A DNA stretch of 64,000 nt from Enterococcus devriesei (lineage in GTDB: Bacteria > Bacillota > Bacilli > Lactobacillales > Enterococcaceae): assembly GCF_001885905.1 (NCBI RefSeq), contig NZ_JXKM01000013.1:1-64000 (forward strand), in the 5' to 3' direction. Of this stretch, positions 41,843-50,673 are shown in pieces. The position numbers and the translations under genes are program-made. The notes under the pieces were generated by a model that was given only the letters and a program-made list of their open reading frames with translations, was not told where the DNA came from and searched no databases. Positions within the stretch are counted from its first letter, which is position 1. Every line of letters starts with the position of its first letter.

Positions 41843-42313
41843 TTATTCCTCTTCTTCAGGAATTTTGTTGTCTAAGTCGGTTCTTACGATTAATACATCA
41901 CAGCCAGCGTTGCGAATGACGTATTCGGAGACTGATCCGATAAATAAACGTTCCACAGCATTCAAACCGGTGGCACCTAGCATGATGAGATCAATTTGAT
42001 TGTTTTCAGGAATTTGATTGGCGATCATAACTTTCGGAGCACCATATTCAATGACTTTGCTAATGTGTTCCACGCCGTCTTTTTTAGCCTCTGCTTCATA
42101 GTCGTCTAATGTTTGTTTAGCCATATCAGTTGCTTGTTCAGCTAAAACATTATCGAAAGAGGAAACGGTTTGAAATGCTCGTGTATCAATCACGTGTGCC
42201 AGTAACAATTCTGCTTGATTCCGTTTCGCGACGTTTACCGCTTTTCTAAAAGCTAATTCTGCTTCATTCGAACCATCGACTGCAACCATGATTTTACTAT
42301 ATTGTTGTTCCAT
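41843..42313 (-). CDS. UspA-family universal stress protein
   Basis: A 156-residue nucleotide-binding-fold protein. KIMVAVDGSNEAELAFRKA begins the chain and the ATP-type signature GATGLNAVERLFIGSVSEYVIRN is near the end, matching the GxxGx9GS-type loop of ATP-binding Usp proteins. The role is general stress survival. The ATG at 42313 is placed nine bases after AAAGGAG. It lies downstream of a small membrane protein gene on the same strand. Confidence 0.92.
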   Translation of the reverse strand: MEQQYSKIMVAVDGSNEAELAFRKAVNVAKRNQAELLLAHVIDTRAFQTVSSFDNVLAEQATDMAKQTLDDYEAEAKKDGVEHISKVIEYGAPKVMIANQIPENNQIDLIMLGATGLNAVERLFIGSVSEYVIRNAGCDVLIVRTDLDNKIPEEEE

Positions 42314-42370
42314 CGTTCTCAACTCCTTTTCACATCTTATTTTAAAACAAATACTGAAAAAATGGTACTG

Positions 42371-42655
42371 TTAGTCTTTTTTTGTTTTTGCGCCCATCAA
42401 GAGTGCGAAAACCGCGGCTACAACTAAAAGTAAAATTAAATACATCATGGAATACGTCCGATTGTTCATAATGCCGATAATGATCGCCATCACACCGAGG
42501 ACAGCATAGATCGACCCGAAGCGACGCAAAAATCCGAGGGATTCTGTTTGTTCCTCTTTACTAAACAAAAGTAGAAAGCCTTGAGGTTTTTTGATTAAGT
42601 AATAGCTGCAAAGCAATAAAATAAGTGCAAGTAAAAATAATAATATCCGAATCAT
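42371..42655 (-). CDS. Small membrane protein (94 aa), unknown function
   Basis: A 94-residue protein with an N-terminal TM helix (ILLFLLALILLLCSYYLI) and two further hydrophobic segments (GSIYAVLGVMAIIIGIM and YLILLLVVAAVFALLMG), ending in a basic tail. It resembles small DUF-type membrane proteins of lactic acid bacteria. GGGGGAAG precedes the ATG at 42655. A leftward terminator stands directly upstream, so it must have its own weak promoter or be read through. It is 57 bases from usp. Confidence 0.75.
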   Translation of the reverse strand: MIRILLFLLALILLLCSYYLIKKPQGFLLLFSKEEQTESLGFLRRFGSIYAVLGVMAIIIGIMNNRTYSMMYLILLLVVAAVFALLMGAKTKKD

Positions 42656-42674
42656 TTTCTTCCCCCAATATAAC

Positions 42675-42704
42675 AAAAAGCAATTTGCAGTACGCAAATT
42701 GCTT
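42675..42704 (-). terminator. Leftward terminator upstream of the small membrane gene
   Basis: Perfect 11-bp stem AAGCAATTTGC/GCAAATTGCTT with loop AGTAC, followed on the minus strand by a T-run. It must end a transcript coming from the right (42742-42924 region), although no strong gene was identified there. Confidence 0.75.
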
Positions 42705-43036
42705 TCATTCCATAAAAAAATGGAAAATTCCGTCGATGCCGTTATTCACCCGATAGTATTGATCCCGCAAGATACAGCAGGTGGGTTCCATGGTCTAAGT
42801 ATCGAACTACCAAATGAAAAGGCATGTTACCAACTTTGACACAAGACGGATCCCAAGATATCAATAAAAATGTTCGGTCAACACTGAAATAGGCAACGCG
42901 CACATCACAGAATTTCCATCTCAATCATAGCATAGTCATAATCGAGACGCAATGAATGGGGCTCTGATATAAAACATTCGTTAGCCCAAAATGTTTACGT
43001 CTTCTATACGTATATTGTATAAAAAAGGAGGATAAT
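42705..43036. other. Intergenic region upstream of the WxL gene
   Basis: About 330 bases. A leftward open frame of about 60 codons (42742-42924, TTG start) reads VRYLDHGTHLLYLAGS near its end but lacks a ribosome site, so I do not call it. An inverted repeat AAACATT/AATGTTT (42972-42996) and the palindrome TATACGTATA (43005-43014) lie close to the WxL start and may be promoter elements. Confidence 0.4.
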
Positions 43037-46000
43037 ATGTCAAAAAAAATCGACTATTTTTTAATTGCTATCCTTATTTTCTTATTTTTAGGCCTTCCTA
43101 CAAAGACCGAAGCCGCTGAACTGGAGCTAACGCCATCAATCGGAGCCAATAGTAAATTTCCTGCTAGTCCTGCCGGTTTGCAAGAATTGCTTTGGGCAAT
43201 CTATCAAACAGATCCCAAGCAAAGTTATACCATCCAGTTAGAGGGGGATTTGGATTTAACGGCTACAACTGTCGGTACGCCGGAGGTTCAAGAAAATCCT
43301 ACATTAGAGACGATTAATTTTACCAGTGTTCCGAATTCATTAACGTTTAAAGGTATAGATCAAGCTGTGATTTTGAGCTTGCCGGAAAGTTGTTTTTTTG
43401 GTCAAGCCCTTCAATTGAACCAATTGACGTTACAAGCATCAAAAATTTATGGCAATGGTCATCCATTAGTCTTCGAGTCCATTCAGCATCTCGGAAAGAC
43501 GGAACTATTCGGTGGTAGTAATCACGACTTAGTTGGCGATCCGAAAATTATTTTTAATCAGGTTACCGGCGGCGACTGGCAAATCTGTGGCGGGAACGAA
43601 TTGGGAAATCTAACCGGGACGGTTGAGACAAGAATTACGAACCTGACAGGCAATCTCACACAATTATGCGGTGGATCGTTAAGAGGAACGATCTTCGGAA
43701 ATGTAACTACTGAAATAAATGGGTTAAACGGAGCGTTAGCTGTTTATTATGGTGGCGGTATCGGAGCTGATGGTGAACCAGCGACAGTCAACGGAACAAT
43801 CAGCAATCAAATCAACGGCGCTTCAACGAATTTTGTACTGGGGAATTATTATGGCGGAGTCGCTTTTGGCAAGACTGGACCAATTCAGAATCGGCTTAAC
43901 GGGGTTGGCAATTTTTCGACAAAAGGTGATTTGATTGGTGGATCACAAACCGGGGAAATTCTAGGAATCCCGCAAGCAATCACGACACAGATCGACACAA
44001 GTCAATTTCTTTCAGGAGAACGGAATTTTGTTGGCGGCAATCAGTTTGGTGGTGTAATCACAGGAGCTATCGACAATCAACTTTTGGCGGGGTCACTTGG
44101 CCGCGGATCTTTCATGCGGATCGATGGTGCTGGTGGGATGGATATTAAAAAAGCAAGCTTGACCAATTCCGTAAATTTTCCGCCAAGTGTAGAGCTGACC
44201 GATCCGTTAAACGTTACCTCTGAAGAAGCGGCATATGATCAATTAACCGCGGCTGAGCGTTTTTCAATGGCAAGAGAAAAGACGGCTTTTTATGTGGCGG
44301 GGGATGTAACGACGCGATTATTAGGCGGTTGTGTGAGTGATGGGGCTGGCAGAGATAAAAATATTTGCGGAGCGGGCTTTGCCGGTTTGATCAATGGAAA
44401 GGTTCGATTGGTCTTAGGAGAAAACAGCTTGGTTTACAGCAAACGTTGGGGTCAGCGGGCGCAAGAACTGGGAATCAATCCAAATTTTTTACCTGATAGT
44501 CTAAGTGCGGGCTCTAATTATGGCTTTAACGTGGCAGCTGGAGGTGGTGATAATAAAAATAATTGGGAAAATACCCTCTATGTTAAAGGTACGACTCAAT
44601 TAGTTATCAAACAAGCCTTAGTGAATTTTGCCTACGGTGGAAATTTTAGCGGAATCTTAGATGGGACTAGTGAGGCTGACTTAGCCGGTGGTCAAGTCAG
44701 CCAAATTTGTGGTGCTGGTCAAACAAGTTACCGAATTTATGGGGACAGCTCGTTAAAAATATCCGGTGGTAAGGTAGAAACCTATGCGGTTGCTGGCGGG
44801 AGACTAGATCGCCGTTTAATTGGAAACTTGCGAACAGAAATTTCTGGTGGCGAGTTTGACGGGCAGATTGCTGCTACTTTTGGTGCGAATTCTAATCATT
44901 TGATTGATGGAAATGCAGCCACGATCATCATTGGCGGCCATATCAAAAAGGGGAAGGCCGACACTCAAATTATCGGCGGGGTGGCTAACGAAGGCATGAT
45001 TAGCGGGAATGTTTCTTTAGTAATAAAAGACGCGGTTGAGTTGGAGACGGGTATCAGTATCAGTGCCGCTCGTCCTAAAAAGGCAACACAAAAAAATAGT
45101 ATTGGTGGGGTGAACAAGCAGGTATCATTAGAAATCGCCACGACCAAAGCTTTCTCGGAAATTGAATTATTGGGGGATGGGGGAACAGCCGCGAAAGAGC
45201 TAATCAGTCCACAGCTAGATTTAACAGTGAACGCCCCCAACGGTCATTTTTCTTTGATTCAAGGGATGATCCAAAATAGTTATGCCGGTCGCCTGCTCCA
45301 CGAAGTTGTACTGGATGTTCAGGCGGCAGGATCAATTGGAAAAATTATCGGCAGCGGCGATCCGACCTTTTCGAATCGCTTGATTGCCAACAGTACGGCT
45401 GAAATTTTGCTACAGTTAGGTGCGTCGCAAAAGGAATTAGCAGTTGAAGAAATATATAATTTCACTCAAGCGACTGTTTTAGAAAACAGCCGTGTATCGC
45501 TGCAGACAATGAAAAATGCTTATGGGGCTACGAATGAGAATTTTGCGACTCATTACCATCAGTTCGGTGAGCTTACTCTATCTGAAGGCGCTTGTTTAGC
45601 GGTAAATGAATTAAAAACCGGCAGTCTAGCGGCAGCCAAAAATGCTGAACTTCATTCTCCTGCTGAGGCTTCAGCGATACATTTACGAAAATTGGACCCC
45701 ACAACAAAGCTGACTTGGCGTCTTTTAAATGAAAAAATGCCGCAAAAAGTCCAAGGAGATTATTTTGACCAGCAAAAAGGGTTTGCCATTATGCAGTTTG
45801 CTGGAAACGAAGGTCTGTTAACGCCGACGAACTTTATCGGCTTCGATACTGCCGGACAGGTGTACACGGGCGATACCAATGGAGAAATGGGGCTAGCGGT
45901 GGCGGCCACAATCATTGACTATCAAGCAGTCGATCAACAAGGGAAAATTATTCACGACTTGCCCTTGCAGCCTAATAATCAACCTCTACCGTTAAAAGTA

Positions 46001-46585
46001 TGGGGAAGTGGCGACGAGTATAGTGGTGAATTGATTATTCCGGGAGAAACAAAACTTCAGCCGACAGTGCATTTTATAGGAAAAGACCATTCTTCCTTCC
46101 TAAAGGCAGAAATCCACAGTAGTGACGGGACAGTGAATCAAATTAGCGAGTCTAGTTGGCAACCGATAGAGAGCTATTATTATCAAGTATCGGCTACCTA
46201 TATGCCGACGCTAGGAACACTAAAACTAGTATCTGTCCCGTCAGAATTAAATTTTGGTCAACAGTCAATCGGTCAAGCGACACGTTTTTATCCAAAAATA
46301 AAGGGCGAGTTGATCGTAGAAGATACTCGTCAAAACCAGCAGCCGTGGCAATTAACGCTGCAAGCCGACACTAGTGAAGTGGGCGAAATATTTTTTCAAG
46401 AGGCGGAAACAAGTTATCCGTTGAATGAGGAAGTTTTGGTTTTTAACCAAACGGGATCTTTAAGAACAGCCTTTGACGATTGGAATCAAAGAAAGGGCAT
46501 TTTTTTAACCGTTCCACAAGGCAGGCAAAAGCTAGGAAAACATGCTCTGACCTTTCACTGGCGCTTAACAACGAAGGTTGAATGA
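43037..46585 (+). CDS. Large WxL-domain cell-surface protein with beta-helix-like repeats
   Basis: A 1182-residue secreted protein. It has a signal peptide (MSKKIDYFLI to TKTEA, about 26 residues). About 1000 residues of Gly/Asn/Thr-rich sequence follow, with repeating turns such as GGN.LG.LTG and GG...G.I.G.I..QI, as in parallel beta-helix adhesins. The C-terminal domain begins LNFGQQSIGQATRFYP; its two WxL motifs are PWQLTLQA (Trp near 1104) and HWRLTT (Trp near 1175). WxL domains bind the Gram-positive cell wall without covalent linkage. Usual partners (DUF916/DUF3324 proteins, other WxL genes) are absent here. AAGGAGG precedes the ATG. The role is probably adhesion or polysaccharide contact. 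Confidence 0.85.
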   Translation: MSKKIDYFLIAILIFLFLGLPTKTEAAELELTPSIGANSKFPASPAGLQELLWAIYQTDPKQSYTIQLEGDLDLTATTVGTPEVQENPTLETINFTSVPNSLTFKGIDQAVILSLPESCFFGQALQLNQLTLQASKIYGNGHPLVFESIQHLGKTELFGGSNHDLVGDPKIIFNQVTGGDWQICGGNELGNLTGTVETRITNLTGNLTQLCGGSLRGTIFGNVTTEINGLNGALAVYYGGGIGADGEPATVNGTISNQINGASTNFVLGNYYGGVAFGKTGPIQNRLNGVGNFSTKGDLIGGSQTGEILGIPQAITTQIDTSQFLSGERNFVGGNQFGGVITGAIDNQLLAGSLGRGSFMRIDGAGGMDIKKASLTNSVNFPPSVELTDPLNVTSEEAAYDQLTAAERFSMAREKTAFYVAGDVTTRLLGGCVSDGAGRDKNICGAGFAGLINGKVRLVLGENSLVYSKRWGQRAQELGINPNFLPDSLSAGSNYGFNVAAGGGDNKNNWENTLYVKGTTQLVIKQALVNFAYGGNFSGILDGTSEADLAGGQVSQICGAGQTSYRIYGDSSLKISGGKVETYAVAGGRLDRRLIGNLRTEISGGEFDGQIAATFGANSNHLIDGNAATIIIGGHIKKGKADTQIIGGVANEGMISGNVSLVIKDAVELETGISISAARPKKATQKNSIGGVNKQVSLEIATTKAFSEIELLGDGGTAAKELISPQLDLTVNAPNGHFSLIQGMIQNSYAGRLLHEVVLDVQAAGSIGKIIGSGDPTFSNRLIANSTAEILLQLGASQKELAVEEIYNFTQATVLENSRVSLQTMKNAYGATNENFATHYHQFGELTLSEGACLAVNELKTGSLAAAKNAELHSPAEASAIHLRKLDPTTKLTWRLLNEKMPQKVQGDYFDQQKGFAIMQFAGNEGLLTPTNFIGFDTAGQVYTGDTNGEMGLAVAATIIDYQAVDQQGKIIHDLPLQPNNQPLPLKVWGSGDEYSGELIIPGETKLQPTVHFIGKDHSSFLKAEIHSSDGTVNQISESSWQPIESYYYQVSATYMPTLGTLKLVSVPSELNFGQQSIGQATRFYPKIKGELIVEDTRQNQQPWQLTLQADTSEVGEIFFQEAETSYPLNEEVLVFNQTGSLRTAFDDWNQRKGIFLTVPQGRQKLGKHALTFHWRLTTKVE

Positions 46586-46591
46586 ATTTTG

Positions 46592-46632
46592 TTGAAAAAG
46601 AAACAAAATTATCCTAGAATGAGAGTGCACTC
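46592..46632 (+). promoter_or_regulatory. Promoter and operator of marR
   Basis: TTGAAA (46592-46597) and TAGAAT (46615-46620) are spaced by 17 bases. The perfect 10-bp palindrome GAGTGCACTC (46623-46632) begins two bases after the -10, covering the expected start of transcription. It is a natural place for repression, likely by the MarR protein itself. Confidence 0.7.
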
Positions 46633-46648
46633 ACTAGGAGGAAGATTC

Positions 46649-47116
46649 ATGAACAAAAGAGAAGAGGTCCTTGAAGGCTTCAGCGAAGTATTTAACAAAC
46701 GGGCGTGGCTGGATAAGGTCAAGATGGAAACGGCGTTAGCTGGTTATACGGCGTCCGAGGTTCACTGCATCGAATTTATTGGCAAGCATCAAGATCCGAA
46801 TGTCACGAAGATGGCGGAGTCGATGTATATGACCCGCGGCGCGATCAGTAAGCTGACTAAAAAAATGTTGAAAAAAAAATACATCGAAAGCTATCAAAAG
46901 GCGGACAATAAAAAAGAAATCTATTTTAAGCTGACTGAAGAAGGCGAAAAAGTTTTTAACATTCATGAGCAGCTCCACAAAGAATTTGAAGAACGAGATA
47001 AAGACGTTTTCGCACCTGTTACCGAGGAGCAGTACGATGCTTTTTTAACTTTTTTAAAGCGGTACAACCAACATTTAGAAGCGGAAATAAAAAAGCAAGG
47101 TCTTACGATCAATTAA
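46649..47116 (+). CDS. MarR-family transcriptional regulator
   Basis: A 155-residue winged-helix regulator. The DNA-binding region includes VTKMAESMYMTRGAISKLTKKMLKKKYIE, followed by a wing with KEIYFKLTEEGEKVF. MarR proteins are dimers that release DNA on binding small phenolic or drug-like ligands. AGGAGG lies before ATG 46649; the track of codons upstream is not needed. It sits 64 bases after the WxL gene and directly precedes an efflux pump, which it probably controls. Confidence 0.92.
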   Translation: MNKREEVLEGFSEVFNKRAWLDKVKMETALAGYTASEVHCIEFIGKHQDPNVTKMAESMYMTRGAISKLTKKMLKKKYIESYQKADNKKEIYFKLTEEGEKVFNIHEQLHKEFEERDKDVFAPVTEEQYDAFLTFLKRYNQHLEAEIKKQGLTIN

Positions 47117-47170
47117 GCAGATGGACAGTCTCAATTTTTTAGAGGCTGTTTATTTTTTGATTTATTTTTG

Positions 47171-47203
47171 TTGACAAGGAAACAAATAGGTAGTATTGTT
47201 TCC
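47171..47203 (+). promoter_or_regulatory. Promoter and inverted-repeat operator of the efflux pump
   Basis: TTGACA (47171-47176) and TATTGT (47194-47199) are 17 bases apart. A perfect 8-bp inverted repeat GGAAACAA/TTGTTTCC (47178-47203) fills the spacer and the -10. Such an arrangement would let a dimeric repressor block RNA polymerase. It differs from the palindrome at marR. Confidence 0.65.
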
Positions 47204-47289
47204 AAGGAAATAAAAAAACAGTTTGTTTTCACGCTGCAGCTAGAAAAATTTACTGACGATCAATTACTTATTCTTGAAAGGAATCTTCT

Positions 47290-48696
47290 ATGAATCAATC
47301 AAATAAATTACCTAAAGAAGTATTATCGGCAGCCTGGGCGATTGCCCTGGGTGCGATTGCTCCTATGCTAGACTCAACGATGGTAAATATCGCCATCGAT
47401 CAATTAACCAAAAATTTTCATACGACCCTTACCATTATTCAATGGGCAATCACTGGCTACGTTTTGGCTTTAGCCATCGCCGTTCCGATTGCCGGTTGGT
47501 TGATGAATCATTTTGACGGTAAAAAAATTTTTATCGCCGCGGTGATTCTTTTCGGCTTCACTTCGATTCTTGCCGGCATCAGCTGGAGTGTTACTAGCTT
47601 TATTGTTTTTCGTCTGCTGCAAGGCTTTAGTGCAGGAATTATCACACCTTTGATGTCAACGCTACTAGTCAAAACGGCCGGTCCAGAAAATATCGGACGG
47701 GTCATGGCGATCGTCAGTACGCCAATGATTTTTGGCCCAATCCTTGGTCCAGTTCTCGGCGGCTTTATCGTACAGGCGGCTTCATGGCGTTGGATCTTTT
47801 TCATTAATGTGTTTATCGTTTTGATCGCGGCACCATTAATGCTGCGGACCTTGCCAAGCTTTGAGCCTTTTAATCGCGAAAGCAAGCTGGATATTTTTGG
47901 CATTCTTGATTTGTCGGTTATGAGTGCCGCCTTGATTTATGGCATTACCAAGGCCGCGGATCATGCGACCTTCAAGAATAGCGAATCTTTGATTTGGACG
48001 GGTGTCGGTTTGTTGTTGCTTGTGACTTATATTTTCTATGATCATCGCAGAGGGCATCAGACAGTTTTGCCGCTGACAATTTTTTCTCATCGAAGCTTTA
48101 CGGCATCTAGCATCGGTTTATTCTTTGCCAATATCGCTATTATGGGTCCTATGCTGATCTTACCCTTGTTCTTTCAAAACTTCCGACATTTTTCCGCGAT
48201 GGAGGCAGCAATCGCATTAATTCCCCAAGGTTTGGGAATGTTAGTGACTCGACCTTTAATCGGTAAACTCATCGATCAGCTTGGCGCTAAGTATGTTGTT
48301 ATCGTTAGTTTAATTATTTCGCTGATTGGTACGATTCCGCTAGTTTTCGTCACAAATCAAACCAGTATGGTTTGGATCGCCTTGATCCTGTTTATTCGCG
48401 GGACCAGTTTTGGCGGCATCAATTTGCCGTTAACAAGCGATGCCTATACCGGATTGGCGGATGAAGAATTGCCGGACGCCGGTGTAGGGATCAATATCAT
48501 TGAAAATCTTGGATCAAGCTTCGGTTCCGCAATGATCGCAACCGTCGTGGCTACGGTATTGCAAGGCGCACAGCCAACGATCGCTCACGAATTGTCTGCC
48601 TATCATGCGGGCTTTCTGGTGTCAGTCATCGTTCTGGCTTTGATCTTTCTTCCTAGCCTCTTTCTAACAAATAAAACGAATGACCCTCAAAGTTAG
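47290..48696 (+). CDS. DHA2-family MFS multidrug exporter under MarR control
   Basis: A 468-residue membrane protein of the EmrB/LmrB type with 12-14 helices. Early residues AIAPMLDSTMVNIAID match the DHA2 motif D1 around an acidic residue in helix 1. GWLMNHFDGKKIF corresponds to motif A and GPILGPVLGGFIV to the antiporter motif C. AAAGGAA lies before the ATG. It follows marR in the same direction with its own promoter and operator, indicating a ligand-inducible exporter. The substrate is unknown. Confidence 0.9.
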   Translation: MNQSNKLPKEVLSAAWAIALGAIAPMLDSTMVNIAIDQLTKNFHTTLTIIQWAITGYVLALAIAVPIAGWLMNHFDGKKIFIAAVILFGFTSILAGISWSVTSFIVFRLLQGFSAGIITPLMSTLLVKTAGPENIGRVMAIVSTPMIFGPILGPVLGGFIVQAASWRWIFFINVFIVLIAAPLMLRTLPSFEPFNRESKLDIFGILDLSVMSAALIYGITKAADHATFKNSESLIWTGVGLLLLVTYIFYDHRRGHQTVLPLTIFSHRSFTASSIGLFFANIAIMGPMLILPLFFQNFRHFSAMEAAIALIPQGLGMLVTRPLIGKLIDQLGAKYVVIVSLIISLIGTIPLVFVTNQTSMVWIALILFIRGTSFGGINLPLTSDAYTGLADEELPDAGVGINIIENLGSSFGSAMIATVVATVLQGAQPTIAHELSAYHAGFLVSVIVLALIFLPSLFLTNKTNDPQS

Positions 48697-48724
48697 ATTA
48701 CTCTAACCTTGAAGGTCATTTTAT
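48681..48724. terminator. Bidirectional terminator between the MFS pump and rarA
   Basis: AATGACCCTCAAAGTTAGA pairs with TCTAACCTTGAAGGTCATT around TTAC; T-rich flanks follow on both strands. Confidence 0.88.
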
Positions 48725-49998
48725 TTTTTCTTTTTCCATTCTTCGATCCGTTGGTATTGCTGACCAAGCGCCTGTTCGTATTTGCCAGTCGCTTTTGGCT
48801 CGTAGTAATGAGCGTCTTTGATTTTGTCAGGTAAATATTGCTGATCGACCCACGCATTTTCAAAGCTATGGGGATATTGATAGCCGATTCCTCGTTGTAA
48901 ATCCTTTGCGCCTTTATAATGACTGTCTCGTAAATGATCAGGGACTTCGCCGGCATTGCCCAGACGGATGTCAGTGATCGCCGCATCTAAGGCTAGATAA
49001 GCTGAGTTTGATTTAGGTGAAAGGCAAAGATCCACCACTGCATCGGCCAGAGGAATTCGTGCCTCGGGAAAGCCTAATTTTTCAGCAGCTTGTACGGCCT
49101 GAACAGTGCGAGCAGCGGCGGCTGGATTGGCTAAGCCGATGTCTTCATAGCCCATTACCATCAATCGCCGACAAATAATCGGTAGATCGCCGGCTTCGAC
49201 TAGTCTGCCTAAATAATGCAATGCAGCATTGACATCGCTACCTCGGACCGATTTTTGAAAGGCGGAGATCACATCGTAGTGAGCGTCGCCATCTTTGTCA
49301 TGGGTCAACGCTTTTCGTTGCACACATTCTTCGATGATAGAAAGGGTTAAATGAATGTTTCCTTCCGCGTCTTTTGGCGTAGATTTAGTCGCCAGCTCTA
49401 AGCCGTTTAAAGAGCTGCGTAAATCACCGTTGGTTGCCCGCGCCAAATGTTTCAACGCTTCTTCATCTAGTTTAACCGGATAGTCTCCAAGACCACGTTC
49501 TTTATCGGCCAAGGCTGACTTGACCGCCTTAATAATATCGGCTTCATCCAAAGGCTTGACTTCAAAAATTTGAGTCCGACTGCGAATGGCGGGATTGATG
49601 GTGATATATGGATTTTCAGTAGTAGCGCCGATCATAATGATCCGTCCACTTTCTAAATGAGGCAGTAGAAAATCCTGTTTGGTTTTGTCTAGCCGATGGA
49701 CTTCATCTAATAATAAGATAACCGTACCGCTCATCTTGGCTTCTTCGGCAACGATCTGTAAGTCTTTTTTTGTATCAGTGGCGGCGTTCAACATTCGAAA
49801 GGCGTAGTTGGTGGAGCCGGCGATAGCGCTAGCGATGCTGGTTTTCCCGGTGCCGGGAGGGCCATATAAAATCATCGATGAAAGCATTCGTGCCTCTACC
49901 ATTCGGCGAATGATCTTGCCTTCACCGACTAACTGCTGTTGCCCGACAACTTCATCTAAGTTGCGGGGGCGCATGCGATAAGCTAAAGGTTGTTGCAT
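48721..49998 (-). CDS. rarA: Replication-associated recombination protein A (RarA/MgsA)
   Basis: A 425-residue AAA+ ATPase acting at stalled forks. It opens with PLAYRMRPRNLDEVVGQQQL, has Walker A GPPGTGKTS, Walker B LLLDEVHRLD and sensor GATTENP. The C-terminal oligomerisation domain contains SVRGSDVNAALHYLGRLVEAG and LPDKIKDAHYYEP. GGAGG lies six bases before the ATG. It is leftward and faces a repeat-filled gap of about 675 bases. Confidence 0.95.
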   Translation of the reverse strand: MQQPLAYRMRPRNLDEVVGQQQLVGEGKIIRRMVEARMLSSMILYGPPGTGKTSIASAIAGSTNYAFRMLNAATDTKKDLQIVAEEAKMSGTVILLLDEVHRLDKTKQDFLLPHLESGRIIMIGATTENPYITINPAIRSRTQIFEVKPLDEADIIKAVKSALADKERGLGDYPVKLDEEALKHLARATNGDLRSSLNGLELATKSTPKDAEGNIHLTLSIIEECVQRKALTHDKDGDAHYDVISAFQKSVRGSDVNAALHYLGRLVEAGDLPIICRRLMVMGYEDIGLANPAAAARTVQAVQAAEKLGFPEARIPLADAVVDLCLSPKSNSAYLALDAAITDIRLGNAGEVPDHLRDSHYKGAKDLQRGIGYQYPHSFENAWVDQQYLPDKIKDAHYYEPKATGKYEQALGQQYQRIEEWKKKK

Positions 49999-50070
49999 AA
50001 GAAACCTCCTTGAAATTTAATAAAGGGAGTAAAGTGTCCTTCGATAAGGTATGATCGATGACAGGTGAAT

Positions 50071-50136
50071 TCAGCGGTGCGCTGAAGAAAATCAGTTTTT
50101 ATCAATTTTGATTAGAGATGGTTAGCATTCGGCTAA
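50071..50136. repeat. Two short perfect hairpins beside the tandem repeat
   Basis: TTCAGCG/CGCTGAA with a three-base loop (50071-50087) and GTTAGC/GCTAAC with a five-base loop (50121-50136) lie between rarA and the tandem repeats. Neither is followed by a T-run. They may be parts of older repeat units. Confidence 0.55.
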
Positions 50137-50152
50137 CTGGTTAAAACGGGTA

Positions 50153-50567
50153 GTCAGCTCGAGTTAAGGAAATTATTTTTCCAAGAACACGAAAAATAAA
50201 TTTATCTTCGTACGCTTACCATTCTGCAAAACGCTTCTATTTGATTATAGAAATGAAAAAATGAATTTACTACTTTTCTTTTAAACTGCAAAAAGCAGAA
50301 CTGGCAGCTAACTCAATGGCAAAGAGAATATTTTTCGCAGAACACGAAAAATAATTTAAACTTCGTACGCCTACTTTTTTACTAACTTGCTAAAGCAAGA
50401 AGTAAAACTAGCAGCTAGCTCGTGATAAGGGAATTTATTTTTCCAAAAGCGTGAAAAATAAATTTATCCTCGTACGCCTACCATTCTGCTAAACACTTCT
50501 ATTTGATTATAGAAATGAAAAATGAATTTACTACTTTTCATTTAAACTGCAAAAAGCAGAACTAGCA
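50153..50567. repeat. Tandem hairpin-rich repeat island (three units)
   Basis: Units at 50153-50306, 50307-50413 and 50414-50567. Units 1 and 3 are each about 154 bases and align almost base for base. Unit 2 is shorter, about 107 bases, and diverged. Every unit starts near AGCTCG/AGCTAACTC, has CGAAAAATAA.TT then TCGTACGC and ends AACT(A/G)GCA. Unit 3 can form AATTTATTTTTC/GAAAAATAAATT and AAATGAAAA/TTTTCATTT hairpins inside a TTCTGC/GCAGAA stem. No gene is credible in this interval. Confidence 0.85.
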
Positions 50568-50673
50568 AATGTATGTTCTCATTATAGCATTTTTTGCTTA
50601 TGTTTGCTGGGTTTTGGGTTGTTGGGCGTAGCGAGTATTTGGATTATTGTGTATCATGGAGAAGGTGAGAAAA

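Noticed and set aside
42742-42924. Leftward 60-residue ORF
   Set aside because: TTG start, no ribosome site and no recognisable family; kept only as a possible transcript source.
50153-50567. CRISPR array
   Set aside because: Units are over 100 bases, contiguous and unequal, with no regular short repeats or unique spacers, and no cas genes nearby.
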